DNA of 64,000 nt from assembly GCF_007859315.1 (NCBI RefSeq), contig NZ_VOHA01000004.1:310001-374000 (forward strand), given 5' to 3'. A program made the position numbers and the translations under genes. This document shows positions 26,899 to 35,830 of the stretch, piece after piece. This DNA comes from Reyranella sp. CPCC 100927. Its GTDB lineage: Bacteria; Pseudomonadota; Alphaproteobacteria; Reyranellales; Reyranellaceae. Below the pieces are notes generated by a model. That model saw only the letters and a list, made by a program, of their open reading frames with translations, was not told the DNA's origin and made no database searches. Positions within the stretch are counted from its first letter, which is position 1, and each line of letters starts with the position of its first letter.

Positions 26899-27408
26899 TT
26901 ACTGGATGTACTTGAGCGGAAGGCTGGTCGTATATTTGATCTGATCCAGCGCATAGCTCGAGCGAATGCGCGCGATGCCGGGAATGCCGGTGATATGGTC
27001 CAGCAGGAACTGGCGATAGGTCGGCAGGTCGGGCAGTACCATGTGCAGCAGATAGTCAGCATCAGATCCCGTGATCAGGTAGCACTCGATCACCTCCGGC
27101 AGGTCGACAACGGCAGCTTCGAAGGCCTTCAGGGAGGCTTCGTTCTGCCGCTCCAGCGAGATGATCGTGAAGATGTTCAGGCGCAGCCCGAGCGCCTGCG
27201 GATCGAGCAGGGCGACCGTGCGCCGAATCGGTCCTTCCTCATGCAAGCGGTGGACGCGGCGCAAGCATGGCGACGGCGACAAGCCGATATGCTCCGCCAA
27301 CTCCGCATTGGTCTCTGCCGCGTTGCGCTGCAGCCGCTCCAGAATCTTGCGATCGAATTCGTCCAGCCCGTTTCCGAGCGGGTCGCGTTTGGGCTTACCT
27401 GAAAGCAT
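26899..27408 (-). CDS. Lrp/AsnC family transcriptional regulator
   Basis: 169 residues. N-terminal helix-turn-helix (LDEFDRKILERLQRNAAETNAELAEHIGLSPSPCLRRVHRLHEEGPIRRTVALLD) and C-terminal RAM/AsnC ligand domain (DLPEVIECYLITGSDADYLLHMVLPDLPTYRQFLLDHI). Such proteins sense amino acids. It is divergent from the operon at 27634-32712, and the 225-base gap contains palindromes, so it most likely controls that operon. Confidence 0.92.
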   Translation of the reverse strand: MLSGKPKRDPLGNGLDEFDRKILERLQRNAAETNAELAEHIGLSPSPCLRRVHRLHEEGPIRRTVALLDPQALGLRLNIFTIISLERQNEASLKAFEAAVVDLPEVIECYLITGSDADYLLHMVLPDLPTYRQFLLDHITGIPGIARIRSSYALDQIKYTTSLPLKYIQ

Positions 27409-27535
27409 CAGTACCTCGCAATTTTGGTCTCACACGACGCCTCGTCGCGACACAGGATTGCGCTCCGTGCACCATTTGAAGGTCAGAACGCACGGATTAT
27501 TCTAGAGCCATATCATATAATTGCTGCAACCAAAA

Positions 27536-27553
27536 GATGCATTTCGATGCATC
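27536..27553. promoter_or_regulatory. Palindrome GATGCAT-TTCG-ATGCATC, candidate Lrp site
   Basis: Perfect 7-base arms (27536-27542, 27547-27553) with a TTCG centre lie midway between the Lrp gene and the operon start at 27634. An ATCAAC-GG-GTTGAT dyad lies about 60 bases further on, just before the ribosome site. In DNA these are candidate operators. In RNA the first would be a stable UUCG tetraloop hairpin in the 5' leader, so a post-transcriptional role is also possible. Confidence 0.45.
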
Positions 27554-27633
27554 GTGGTTCGGCATTTCGCAACCAACCGACGCAATTCGGTGCCGATTCA
27601 TCATGACGATCAACGGGTTGATGAGGATTCGCT

Positions 27634-28356
27634 ATGACAACTCTTGCGAGCAGACTGCAGGCCATCCGCAGCCACCGTGCCGTCAACAATCCTTTCTATG
27701 ATGCCTGGACGTCCAAACGTTTTACCGGAGAGCAGCTTCGGGTGTTCGCCGCGAATTACGGGTCCTGGGTGCGCTCGTTTCCTGACAGCCTGGCGGCCCT
27801 GGTTCAGGCGACGTCGGATATAGAAGCCAAAGTCGAGTACAGCAAAACGCTGCACTCGGAACTGGGTTACGGCAATCCAACCAAGGCGCACTCCGTTCTG
27901 CTCGACGCTTTCCTGATCGCGCTGGCCAAACGCCTGGGCGTTGAGGATGACGTCAGACAGGCACTGGCCGGCTCCGGCGCGCTGCCATCCACGCAAGCCC
28001 TGATCGATGGCGAACTGCGGCTCTATGGGCACGCCGATCGGCGGCTGGCGGTCGGTGCGCAGCTTGCGCTGGAGTGGCAGGCGTACACCATGCTGCGCAA
28101 GCTCTACGAAGGGGCACGCAACTACGCGCAGCTATGGCAAGACGAGGACGAGTTCCACGAGGACTGTGAATATTTCTATGCGCATATCGGAGCAGCGGAG
28201 AAGGATCACAAGGTCGAGTCACTGCGTGGCGCCGAGAAATACATGTCGCGTGAGGGTGATCTCGACCACGTCCTGGCGGGTTACGACGAACATCTGACGC
28301 TCATTGCCGATCTGTGGTTCGGCATTGCCGACAAGGCCGGCGTGTATCGGCATTGA
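27634..28356 (+). CDS. Haem-oxygenase-like diiron protein (PqqC/TenA fold, HDO family)
   Basis: 240-residue helical protein of the iron-containing redox enzyme (haem-oxygenase-like) family. Candidate metal ligands: Glu76 (LHSELGYG), His86 (TKAHSVLLDAF), Glu147 (LALEWQAY), His184 (YFYAHIGAAEKDH), Glu189 or Asp191, and His192. Related HDO enzymes oxidise or fragment amino acids, fatty acids or hydrazine precursors with O2. It is the first gene of a five-gene operon with two transporters, an amidohydrolase and a LeuA-type regulatory domain. An amino-acid-like substrate fits the divergent Lrp gene (inference). Confidence 0.75.
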   Translation: MTTLASRLQAIRSHRAVNNPFYDAWTSKRFTGEQLRVFAANYGSWVRSFPDSLAALVQATSDIEAKVEYSKTLHSELGYGNPTKAHSVLLDAFLIALAKRLGVEDDVRQALAGSGALPSTQALIDGELRLYGHADRRLAVGAQLALEWQAYTMLRKLYEGARNYAQLWQDEDEFHEDCEYFYAHIGAAEKDHKVESLRGAEKYMSREGDLDHVLAGYDEHLTLIADLWFGIADKAGVYRH

Positions 28357-28376
28357 GTTCAGAGCCAACTCCCTCC

Positions 28377-29333
28377 ATGACCGGGCCGACGCCGTTTTAC
28401 GTCGGCCCGCTGTTGGTGGGGGGTGCCGCCATTCTCTGGGGCACGGTCGGCATCGCCTCCAAGACGCTCTACGGTCTCGACAACATCAGCCCGCTCGCTC
28501 TGGGCTTCTTTCGTTTGGCGATATCCGTGCCGTTGCTGCTGGTGTGGCGCTGGCGTGCTTTCGAGAAATGGCCGTTCGGCTTTCACGGCCGGGATGCCGT
28601 CATTCTCGTTTCGATCGGTGTCGCCATGGCAGCATATCAGATCTGCTATTTTCAAGCTGTTGCCGAGATTGGCGTCGTCCTTACGACGTTCATGACGATC
28701 TGTTCCGCACCGGTCCTGATCGCGGCGCTGTCGATCGTCGTTCTGGGGGAGCGGCTGACGGGCCCGGCCGCGATCGCTCTGTGTCTTGGCTTGGCCGGCA
28801 CAGCGCTGCTGATCGACGTTCGCGGGGATCGGCTCGTGAATGCCAACACGGCCGGCATGGCGTGGGCGGCAGGTTCTGCGTTGGCGTACTCGCTCTTCGT
28901 GTTGCTGAGCCGGGCACTGGCCAGACACGATCCGGCGAAGATCATCGTCCTGGCCTTTGGCATGGGCGCGCTGGCGCTCCTGCCATTCGCGGCCGGCGCC
29001 GGATTGGCGCTCGACTGGTCCGCGTCAGCCTGGGGACTGGTCTTCTATATCGGCCTTATACCGACGGCGGCAGCGTACATGCTCTACTTTCGCGGCATGC
29101 GCGACACGCGCGCCATGTCGGCTGGGATCATTGCCTTGCTGGAGCCGATGACGGCCACGGTACTGGCACTTCTGCTGTTCGACGAGCGTGTCAGCAGCGC
29201 CGGTGTTGCGGGCATCGGTCTGCTCATCGTGGCCATGCTGATTCTTGCCATCATGCGCTTCAAGCAACCGGCACCGGTCCAAGAACCGGCGGCGGCCGCA
29301 AAGACACCGTCCCGATCGATCGAGCAGCAATGA
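28377..29333 (+). CDS. EamA/DMT family transporter
   Basis: 318 residues, ten membrane helices in two EamA repeats: GGAAILWGTVGIASKTLYG opens the first and MAWAAGSALAYSLFVLLSRALA the second, with GLIPTAAAYMLYFRGM and ALLEPMTATVLALLLFDE typical of drug/metabolite exporters. ATG at 28377; an in-frame TTG at 28353 overlaps the stop of the diiron gene and is an alternative. It probably exports the product or a toxic intermediate of the operon. Confidence 0.87.
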   Translation: MTGPTPFYVGPLLVGGAAILWGTVGIASKTLYGLDNISPLALGFFRLAISVPLLLVWRWRAFEKWPFGFHGRDAVILVSIGVAMAAYQICYFQAVAEIGVVLTTFMTICSAPVLIAALSIVVLGERLTGPAAIALCLGLAGTALLIDVRGDRLVNANTAGMAWAAGSALAYSLFVLLSRALARHDPAKIIVLAFGMGALALLPFAAGAGLALDWSASAWGLVFYIGLIPTAAAYMLYFRGMRDTRAMSAGIIALLEPMTATVLALLLFDERVSSAGVAGIGLLIVAMLILAIMRFKQPAPVQEPAAAAKTPSRSIEQQ

Positions 29334-30577
29334 TGTCGCACCGTATCCTGATCCGGAACGCACGCCTGCTGGACGTCCGTTGGGAGGCTCCCATTCCCAA
29401 CGGTGACGTGCTGATCGAGGATGGCGTCATCCGCGAGATATCGCATCGACCGCTCTCCGCCGGCAATGGCGCCGTCATCGACCTCGGTCGGCGGACGCTG
29501 ATGCCTGGCCTGATCGATGCGCATGTCCATTGCGTTGCGACAACGGTCGATCTCGGGCGCAATGCATGTCTGCCGCATACGCAGGTTGCCCTGTCTGCCG
29601 CCAAAATTCTCAAAGGGATGCTGGGCCGTGGTTTTACCACGGTGCGCGATGCCGGTGGCGCCGATTGGCCGATGGTGCAGGCGGTCGAAACCGGTCTCAT
29701 CGAGGGACCACGTCTATTCATTTCCGGACGGGCGCTGAGCCAGACAGGCGGCCACGGCGATTTTCGCGGCCGACAGGTGGGCGGCGAGCAGGGCTGTTTG
29801 TGCTGCCAGTCGTTGGGCAACATTGCGCGGATATGCGATGGGGTCGACGCCGTGCGCGTGGCAGCGCGCGACGAACTGCGCAAGGGCGCGCACCAGATCA
29901 AGGTGATGGCCTCTGGTGGCGTCGCATCGCCAACCGATCCGATCGACGGCGTTCAGTATTCCCAGGACGAATTGCAGGCGGTCGTCGACGAGGCGCGATC
30001 GGCGAACACGTACGTCATGGCGCATGCCTATACCGGGCGCGCCATAACACGTGCCATCGAAAGCGGCGTTCGAACGATCGAGCACGGCAACCTGATCGAC
30101 GCGGACGCGGCGCGGATCGTTCGTGAACGCGGCGCTTTTGTGGTGCCGACGCTGGTGACTTACGATGCCATCGCGCGTCGCGGCGCGGCACTGGGCTTTC
30201 CCGAGGCCAGTATCGCCAAGCTCGACGATGTCCGGCATGCCGGGCAGGGCGCCATCGATATGCTGCGGAGCCTTGGCGTGAAGATGGGCTTCGGGACCGA
30301 TCTTCTGGGCGACCTCCACACTGAACAGAATCGCGAGTTCACGCTGCGTGCCGAAGTGTTGCCGGCACGCGACATCATCGCCTCCGCCACCGTCGTGAAT
30401 GCCGAGATCCTCGGTGTCGGGGCAAAGCTCGGTGTGCTGGAAGTCGGCGCCCATGCCGACCTGATCGGCGTCAGCGGTGATCCGCTCGAGGACATCACCG
30501 TGCTGTCCCGGCCCAACGAGACGCTCGCACTCATCATGCGGGGTGGCCGGATCATCAAGAACCAATGCAGCGGATGA
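29330..30577 (+). CDS. Amidohydrolase (Xaa-Pro/Xaa-Arg dipeptidase-like, metal-dependent)
   Basis: 415 residues. All ligands of the amidohydrolase superfamily are present: His65 and His67 (DAHVHC), carboxylated Lys191 (IKVMASGG), His232 (MAHAY), His252 (IEHGN) and Asp324 (GTDLLG). SQTGGHGDF supplies a further conserved His of the dipeptidase/imidazolonepropionase-like branch. ATG at 29330 overlaps the transporter stop (ATGA). It would hydrolyse an N-acyl amino acid, dipeptide or cyclic amide. Cytoplasmic. Confidence 0.9.
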   Translation: MMSHRILIRNARLLDVRWEAPIPNGDVLIEDGVIREISHRPLSAGNGAVIDLGRRTLMPGLIDAHVHCVATTVDLGRNACLPHTQVALSAAKILKGMLGRGFTTVRDAGGADWPMVQAVETGLIEGPRLFISGRALSQTGGHGDFRGRQVGGEQGCLCCQSLGNIARICDGVDAVRVAARDELRKGAHQIKVMASGGVASPTDPIDGVQYSQDELQAVVDEARSANTYVMAHAYTGRAITRAIESGVRTIEHGNLIDADAARIVRERGAFVVPTLVTYDAIARRGAALGFPEASIAKLDDVRHAGQGAIDMLRSLGVKMGFGTDLLGDLHTEQNREFTLRAEVLPARDIIASATVVNAEILGVGAKLGVLEVGAHADLIGVSGDPLEDITVLSRPNETLALIMRGGRIIKNQCSG

Positions 30578-30593
30578 TGCAGGGAGGCATGCC

Positions 30594-32018
30594 GTGACAG
30601 CCATTTCAAGTCGCCTGGAGCGATTACCGTTCTCACGCCCCCATCGGCGTTTGCTCGCCATGGGGGGACTTGGATACAGCTTCGATGCCATGGATGGCGC
30701 GGTGATTGCCTTCGTGCTGCCGATCCTGACGGCGATGTGGTCGTTGACCAGTGTCGAGACGGGCGTCCTCGCCAGCGCCACCTACATCGGATACCTCTTT
30801 GGCTCGTTCGCGGCGGGAACAGCGGGCGACCTGATCGGACGGCGCGTGGTGATGATGTGGGCACTGGCGATATATTCGCTGGCGTCGCTGGCCAGCGCCT
30901 TTGCCGAGTCCTGGTCGTCATTCTTCTGGCTGAGAGTGATCGCCGGCGTCGGCATCGGGGCGGAAAGTTCGATTATCGCGCCATACCTGGCCGAGTTCGT
31001 TGCGGCACGCTACCGCGGCCGCTTTCTGGGCGCGCTGGCCGGCTTCTTCTCGTTTGGCTATGTTGCCGCCGCCTTGCTGGGCTATGCGCTGGTTCCCGCG
31101 GCGCCGTGGGGTTGGCAGTTGGTCCTGGTGATCACCGCATTGCCCATCGGCATGCTGCTCTGGTGGCGTCGCTCGCTGCCGGAGTCGCCGCGCTGGCTGG
31201 AGATACGTGGCCGCCATGCCGAAGCGGCCGCGGTGGTCGATAAGCTGGAGGCTGAGACACGCCGCGCCGGCGATCAGCCGTCGAGCGAGCCGCCGCAACC
31301 GGCCACCGTCGACACGTCCGCGGATGCATCGCCCGGTGTGCGGCCCGCATCCATCATGACCAACCTGGCCGCCTTGTGGTCGGCGGGACTGGCGCGCGTC
31401 ACGGCGATGATGTGGGTCACTTGGGCCGTGTTCATCTTTTCGTACTACAGCTTCTTCACCTGGATCCCCAGCCTGCTCGTGCAGAGTGGGCTCACGGTGA
31501 CGCGCAGCTTCACCTATGCGCTTGCCATCTATTGCGCCCAGATCCCCGGATACTTCTCAGGTGCCTATCTCAACGAGCGCATCGGGCGGCGCGCGACGAT
31601 CGTGACGGGCATGCTTCTGGGCGCGTTGTCGGCTTTGGCACTGTCATTTGCCAGATCGGATGCCCAGGTGACCATTTCCGGCGTCCTGCTGTCGTTGTTC
31701 ATGAACATGGCGGCTGCCGGTCTCTATGCCTACACGCCCGAGGTCTTTCCAACCTTTGTGCGAGCGACCGGCACCGGTACCGCATCATCGATCGGTCGCA
31801 TCGGTGCAATATCGGCGCCGATCTTTGTCGGATTCATCTACCCGCTTTACGGGTTTGCCGGCGTTTTTGGCATGACGACGGCTCTCCTGACCATCGGCGC
31901 CTTGGCGATTCTGCTGTTCGGACCGAAGACGTTGGGCAAACCGCTGGAGGAGATCGAGCAGGAGGAACTCTCAGCAGATCCGAAAGGCGTGTCGTCCGGC
32001 GTCGGCAAAGTGGCGTGA
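30594..32018 (+). CDS. MFS transporter (sugar/organic-acid porter type)
   Basis: 474 residues, 12 membrane helices. GTAGDLIGRRVVMMWALAIYS is the helix 2-3 motif, LPESPRWLEIRGR the mid-protein porter motif, and YLNERIGRRATIVTGM its repeat in the second half. A 60-residue hydrophilic loop lies between the halves. GTG start behind GGGAGG. Its place between the amidohydrolase and the LeuA-type domain suggests uptake of the substrate (inference). Confidence 0.88.
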   Translation: MTAISSRLERLPFSRPHRRLLAMGGLGYSFDAMDGAVIAFVLPILTAMWSLTSVETGVLASATYIGYLFGSFAAGTAGDLIGRRVVMMWALAIYSLASLASAFAESWSSFFWLRVIAGVGIGAESSIIAPYLAEFVAARYRGRFLGALAGFFSFGYVAAALLGYALVPAAPWGWQLVLVITALPIGMLLWWRRSLPESPRWLEIRGRHAEAAAVVDKLEAETRRAGDQPSSEPPQPATVDTSADASPGVRPASIMTNLAALWSAGLARVTAMMWVTWAVFIFSYYSFFTWIPSLLVQSGLTVTRSFTYALAIYCAQIPGYFSGAYLNERIGRRATIVTGMLLGALSALALSFARSDAQVTISGVLLSLFMNMAAAGLYAYTPEVFPTFVRATGTGTASSIGRIGAISAPIFVGFIYPLYGFAGVFGMTTALLTIGALAILLFGPKTLGKPLEEIEQEELSADPKGVSSGVGKVA

Positions 32019-32025
32019 GGTGGCG

Positions 32026-32712
32026 ATGGTCAACACATCAGAACAAAACAGCGAAGCCGGTGATGATGATGTGAAACGCCGGTGTGCAGGCGGCGACAAC
32101 CCATCGAGTCTGAGGCGCGTGCTCGACCGGATCGGTGTCGGTTTGCGGCCGGACGATGTCACCAGGCTTTTGAGCCTGATCAGGGTGCGCGAGGCCGAGG
32201 GCCGCGACTATGACGTGGCCGACGCCTCGCTGGAACTTCTGGCGCGTCGCGAATTGCGCGTGGTGTCCGACTACTTCATGCTGCACAGCTTCCGGGTGAT
32301 GACCGAACGGCGGTGGAACAGCGGGGGCGAACCCTTCACTGTCTCGGAGGCGACGGTGAAGATCGAGGTTGCCGGGCAGCGCGTGATCGGCGTCAGCGAG
32401 GGCAGTGGACCCGTTCACGCGATCGACGCGGCGCTGCGAAAGGCGTTGCTGCCGTACTATGACGCGCTGACGGACATGATCCTCACCGATTTCAGGGTCG
32501 GCATCGTCGATTCGAGAGATGGTGCCGCTGCCGTCACACGTGTTCTTGTCGAGAGCGTCGATGGCGCCGGTAACCGCTGGACGACGGTGGGTATCTCGCC
32601 CAACGTCATCGACGCCTCGTTCGAGGCGCTGCACGACGCCATCCTCTACAAGCTGTCGCGCGACAATGTAGGGCCGGCCGAAGCATCGGATCAGCGCTTG
32701 AGCCGCGCATAG
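32026..32712 (+). CDS. Free-standing LeuA/CimA regulatory (LeuA_dimer) domain protein
   Basis: 228 residues. It matches the C-terminal third of citramalate synthase and 2-isopropylmalate synthase: a linker-like helix (LRRVLDRIGVGL...EAEGRDYDVADASLELLARR), then ATVKIEVAGQRVIGVSEGSGPVHAIDAALRKALL, ILTDFRVGIVDSRDGAAAVTRVLVESVD and GNRWTTVGISPNVIDASFEALHDAILYKL. No catalytic TIM barrel is encoded here. In the full enzymes this part binds leucine or isoleucine and dimerises. It starts 8 bases after the MFS stop. Its stop region overlaps the convergent CbbO-like gene by 22 bases. Confidence 0.85.
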   Translation: MVNTSEQNSEAGDDDVKRRCAGGDNPSSLRRVLDRIGVGLRPDDVTRLLSLIRVREAEGRDYDVADASLELLARRELRVVSDYFMLHSFRVMTERRWNSGGEPFTVSEATVKIEVAGQRVIGVSEGSGPVHAIDAALRKALLPYYDALTDMILTDFRVGIVDSRDGAAAVTRVLVESVDGAGNRWTTVGISPNVIDASFEALHDAILYKLSRDNVGPAEASDQRLSRA

Positions 32713-34988
32713 AGTTGCATGAGCTGCGAGGGCAGGGCGACGATGTGCGGGACGCGCAGCGCATATCGCGGGCCGAAGATGCGATCGAGATGCACGCCAT
32801 CACCCACGCCGAAGGCGAATACGTCCAGGCCCGTGGCACGCAAAGCCTGCGTGGCGCGGCGGGCATCCTCGACCAGGTAGTCCGCATCGAAGATATCGAT
32901 ATCGGCCGGCTCGCCATCGGTCAGTACCAGCAGCACGCGCCGAAACGCACGGCGGGTGGTGAGGCATGCCCCGGCGTGACGCATGGCGGCGCCCAGCCGC
33001 GTGGAGAAGCCACCCCGCGCGCCGGCCAGCCGGGCGCGTACCGGTAGATCGAACGGCTCGTCAAAGTCCTTGATCGGCGTGTAGAAAACCTTGTGCCTCC
33101 CGTCGGAGCAGAACCCGTGGACGGCGAGCGCGTCGCCGGCGACATCGATGGCGCTGGCGATGACTTCGGCAGTGTCCTTCTCGGCCATCAAGGCGGTGTG
33201 GCCATCGCCGTCGGCGTCGTTGGTTGATTCCGAGAGATCGAGCAGCAACAACAGCGCCAGGTCGCGGGGCCCAGGGATGTGGCGCAGGTAGACCCGATGA
33301 TCCAGCGGCTGGCGGGCCCGGCGATTGATGACGGCAGCGATGCAGGCATCGATGTCGAGGTTTTCACCGTCGCTGCGGCGCTTCTCGCGGATGCGCCGGC
33401 CGATCGATGCGGCACGGGCGAGCGCGTCGGCGCGACGTGCCACGTCATCATTCGCCGCCGGTGACGGTGCCAATACGCCCGCCGGTGCGGGCGGCACCTC
33501 GACAATGGTCGTCCAGTCCGAGCGGTCGCGTGCCAGCACATGGTCCCATTCGGGGTAGGTTGCGACCGGAATACCCTCCATGCTGGCGGTCGCGGCCGCG
33601 CGCGTGCGCCCCACATCGTCGGGCTCCTGTGCTTGATCCGGTGTCGGATCGGGGGCAGGCTCTTCACGGCGCTCGATGCGCGCCGTGTCGACCATCAGGG
33701 CGATGTCCTCGATGGCCGCGTCGGGCGCATCGGGAAAATCCCACAGCCCCGTGTTGTCATCGCGATAGACCGGCTCGACGATATGGGTACGGGGATTGAA
33801 CTGCACGCGCATCTGGCCCAGGTCGTTGCCCAGCAGGCCACCCAAGCTGCGGCTGATCTCCGCGCGGTGCCACTGGTCCTGTGCCTGAGTAAACAAGGTG
33901 CGGCCCTTTACGACCCAGCCGTGCTCGTCGTCATAGGCGGGATCAAAGAGCGCACGCGCCAGCCGTGCCATCAACACAGGCGCCGTACCGCCTTGCGGGG
34001 ATGCCACGTGAAAGGGGTTCCAGAAATGCCGCAGGCCTGGCATGGCGCGCATGGCCAACGCCTCGACCCGCGCGTCCTCGATCAGGGAGACGAGGACGAC
34101 CTGCAGGGGCTTCAGCGTGCCGATGGCAAAGCGATGGCGCGTATGGGTGAGATGCGCACCCAGATGGGCACCGGCGGCGCGGTACAGTGCCGCGACCGTA
34201 TCGGCAGGTGCGCCCGCGTATCGCTCCGGGAAGCGCAGCAGCGTGCCGGCAAAAGACGTGCGGCGCTGAGGTGCTGCGCCGGGCGAGAGTGGGGCAGGCC
34301 GAATCGGCACCCGCAGACCCCAGAGCGCCGTCATTTGCGCGGCGAGGCGAGGTTCCAGGCAGCGAAAGTCCGATATTGCATCGCCCCGCGCCAGCATCTG
34401 CTGTGACAGTGGGTCGTCGAGCGAGAAGTAAGCGCGACGGCGGCTGCGATCTTCGGCCGTCGCACGCAGGCCGCTCATCATCCAGGCGTTGAAGCCGTCG
34501 ATATCGACGACCGCTAGCAGGTGTTCGAGCCGCGGTGCCAGGAGCGCGACGGTGTCTGGTGCGTCGCGTGACAGCCGTTCCAGCGAGGCCAGCAGTCGGG
34601 TGACATCCTGCGAATCGCCGGCGCGCCGGATCCAGGCCGGCAAGGTCGCCAAAAGGTATCGCGCGGCTGAACCGCCCGCCTCGCGACCGATTGCGGCGAT
34701 GGAGCGGCCGGCCATGGCCAGTTGCGTGACAGGACGTTCGTGCGGCCATGTTTCGGAGAGTCGCAGGAATGCCAACAGGGTGGGCTTGCCGAGATTGCTC
34801 TCGACCAGGCCAAGCAAGGCCTCTTCCCAGGCGCCGTGCTCAAGGGCGCCGCCGCGCGCGTCCAGCGATCGTTCAGCGGCTTCGTGGGCGCGAGCAAGAT
34901 CGGGACGACTGTCGAATAGTGCCGTGATGCGACGCGCGGCGCGTACGCCGCTCAATGAGGCAATGCCCGCGGTGCTCCGTCGCGTCAT
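32691..34988 (-). CDS. CbbO/NorD-like protein with C-terminal von Willebrand factor A domain
   Basis: 765 residues. The last 220 residues form a VWA domain with the MIDAS sequence DLSES ([14 protein letters not shown]), a further Thr/Asp site and [14 protein letters not shown]. The N-terminal 450 residues are helical and typical of CbbO/NorD. These proteins act as adaptors for CbbQ-type AAA+ ATPases that remodel or activate metalloenzymes such as Rubisco or NO reductase. It overlaps the CbbQ-like gene by ATGA. The client is unknown here; no Rubisco or nor genes are in the window. Confidence 0.85.
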   Translation of the reverse strand: MTRRSTAGIASLSGVRAARRITALFDSRPDLARAHEAAERSLDARGGALEHGAWEEALLGLVESNLGKPTLLAFLRLSETWPHERPVTQLAMAGRSIAAIGREAGGSAARYLLATLPAWIRRAGDSQDVTRLLASLERLSRDAPDTVALLAPRLEHLLAVVDIDGFNAWMMSGLRATAEDRSRRRAYFSLDDPLSQQMLARGDAISDFRCLEPRLAAQMTALWGLRVPIRPAPLSPGAAPQRRTSFAGTLLRFPERYAGAPADTVAALYRAAGAHLGAHLTHTRHRFAIGTLKPLQVVLVSLIEDARVEALAMRAMPGLRHFWNPFHVASPQGGTAPVLMARLARALFDPAYDDEHGWVVKGRTLFTQAQDQWHRAEISRSLGGLLGNDLGQMRVQFNPRTHIVEPVYRDDNTGLWDFPDAPDAAIEDIALMVDTARIERREEPAPDPTPDQAQEPDDVGRTRAAATASMEGIPVATYPEWDHVLARDRSDWTTIVEVPPAPAGVLAPSPAANDDVARRADALARAASIGRRIREKRRSDGENLDIDACIAAVINRRARQPLDHRVYLRHIPGPRDLALLLLLDLSESTNDADGDGHTALMAEKDTAEVIASAIDVAGDALAVHGFCSDGRHKVFYTPIKDFDEPFDLPVRARLAGARGGFSTRLGAAMRHAGACLTTRRAFRRVLLVLTDGEPADIDIFDADYLVEDARRATQALRATGLDVFAFGVGDGVHLDRIFGPRYALRVPHIVALPSQLMQLYARLKR

Positions 34989-35785
34989 GCGGCGCAGGCC
35001 AGGACCGCGTCGCGCAGAGCTTCGCGCAACTGCGCATCATCGGTCAGGGGGACGACGAGCGCGGCATCGCATGCCTGCGAGAGGGGGATGCCGCGACCCA
35101 TCAACCGCGCGGCATTGACCAGCATGCGGGTCGAGGCGCCCTCATCCAGGCCGTGGCCCTTGAGATGGCGACTGCGCTCGGCGATGGCAACCAGGGTCAT
35201 TGCGATTTCGGCCGCGATCCGGGCTTCGCGGCCCACGATCTCGGCCTCGACGTCGGGTGCCGGATAGCGGAAGTCGATGGCGGCGAAACGCTGCTTGGTC
35301 GATTCCTTGAGATCCTTGATGACGCTCTGGTAGCCCGGGTTGTACGAGATCACCAGCTGGAAGTCGGGATGGGCCGGGATCAGCTCGCCGCGCTTCTCCA
35401 GGGGCAGGATGCGCCTGTCATCCGTCAGCGGGTGGATGACGACTGTCGTGTCCTGGCGCGCCTCGACAATTTCGTCGAGATAGCAGATCGCGCCGGCTCG
35501 TACGGCGGTGGCCAGCGGCCCGTCATGCCAGGTCGTACCGTCGGCATCGAGCAGCCAGCGGCCGACCAGATCAGACGCCGTCATGTCCTCATGGCAGGCG
35601 ACGGTGATCAGGGGTTGTTTCAAGCGCCAGGCCATGTGCTCGACAAAGCGCGTCTTGCCGCACCCGGTCGGCCCTTTTAGCATCATCGGCATGCGCGTGG
35701 CGTACGCAGCGTCAAACAGCGCGATCTCGTCACCGAGCGGCCGGTAGTAGGGCTCGGTCGTGATGCGATAAGCGTCGAGCGTCAT
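34985..35785 (-). CDS. CbbQ/NirQ/NorQ-like MoxR-type AAA+ ATPase
   Basis: 266 residues. Walker A GPTGCGKT (38-45), Walker B with [10 protein letters not shown], sensor region [28 protein letters not shown], and the C-terminal CbbQ_C segment ([34 protein letters not shown]). It would form a ring with the VWA partner encoded immediately downstream and use ATP to remodel a client enzyme. Located 45 bases after the MetX-like hydrolase gene in the amide operon. Confidence 0.9.
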   Translation of the reverse strand: MTLDAYRITTEPYYRPLGDEIALFDAAYATRMPMMLKGPTGCGKTRFVEHMAWRLKQPLITVACHEDMTASDLVGRWLLDADGTTWHDGPLATAVRAGAICYLDEIVEARQDTTVVIHPLTDDRRILPLEKRGELIPAHPDFQLVISYNPGYQSVIKDLKESTKQRFAAIDFRYPAPDVEAEIVGREARIAAEIAMTLVAIAERSRHLKGHGLDEGASTRMLVNAARLMGRGIPLSQACDAALVVPLTDDAQLREALRDAVLACAA

Positions 35786-35830
35786 GGAGTGTACTCCACT
35801 ACAGACCCTTCCCTTGGGGAGGGGAATTAC

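Noticed and set aside
28304-29329. N-terminal extension of the amidohydrolase frame (757 residues in total)
   Set aside because: That part is antiphase to the DMT transporter and not protein-like. The ATGA overlap at 29330 marks the true start.
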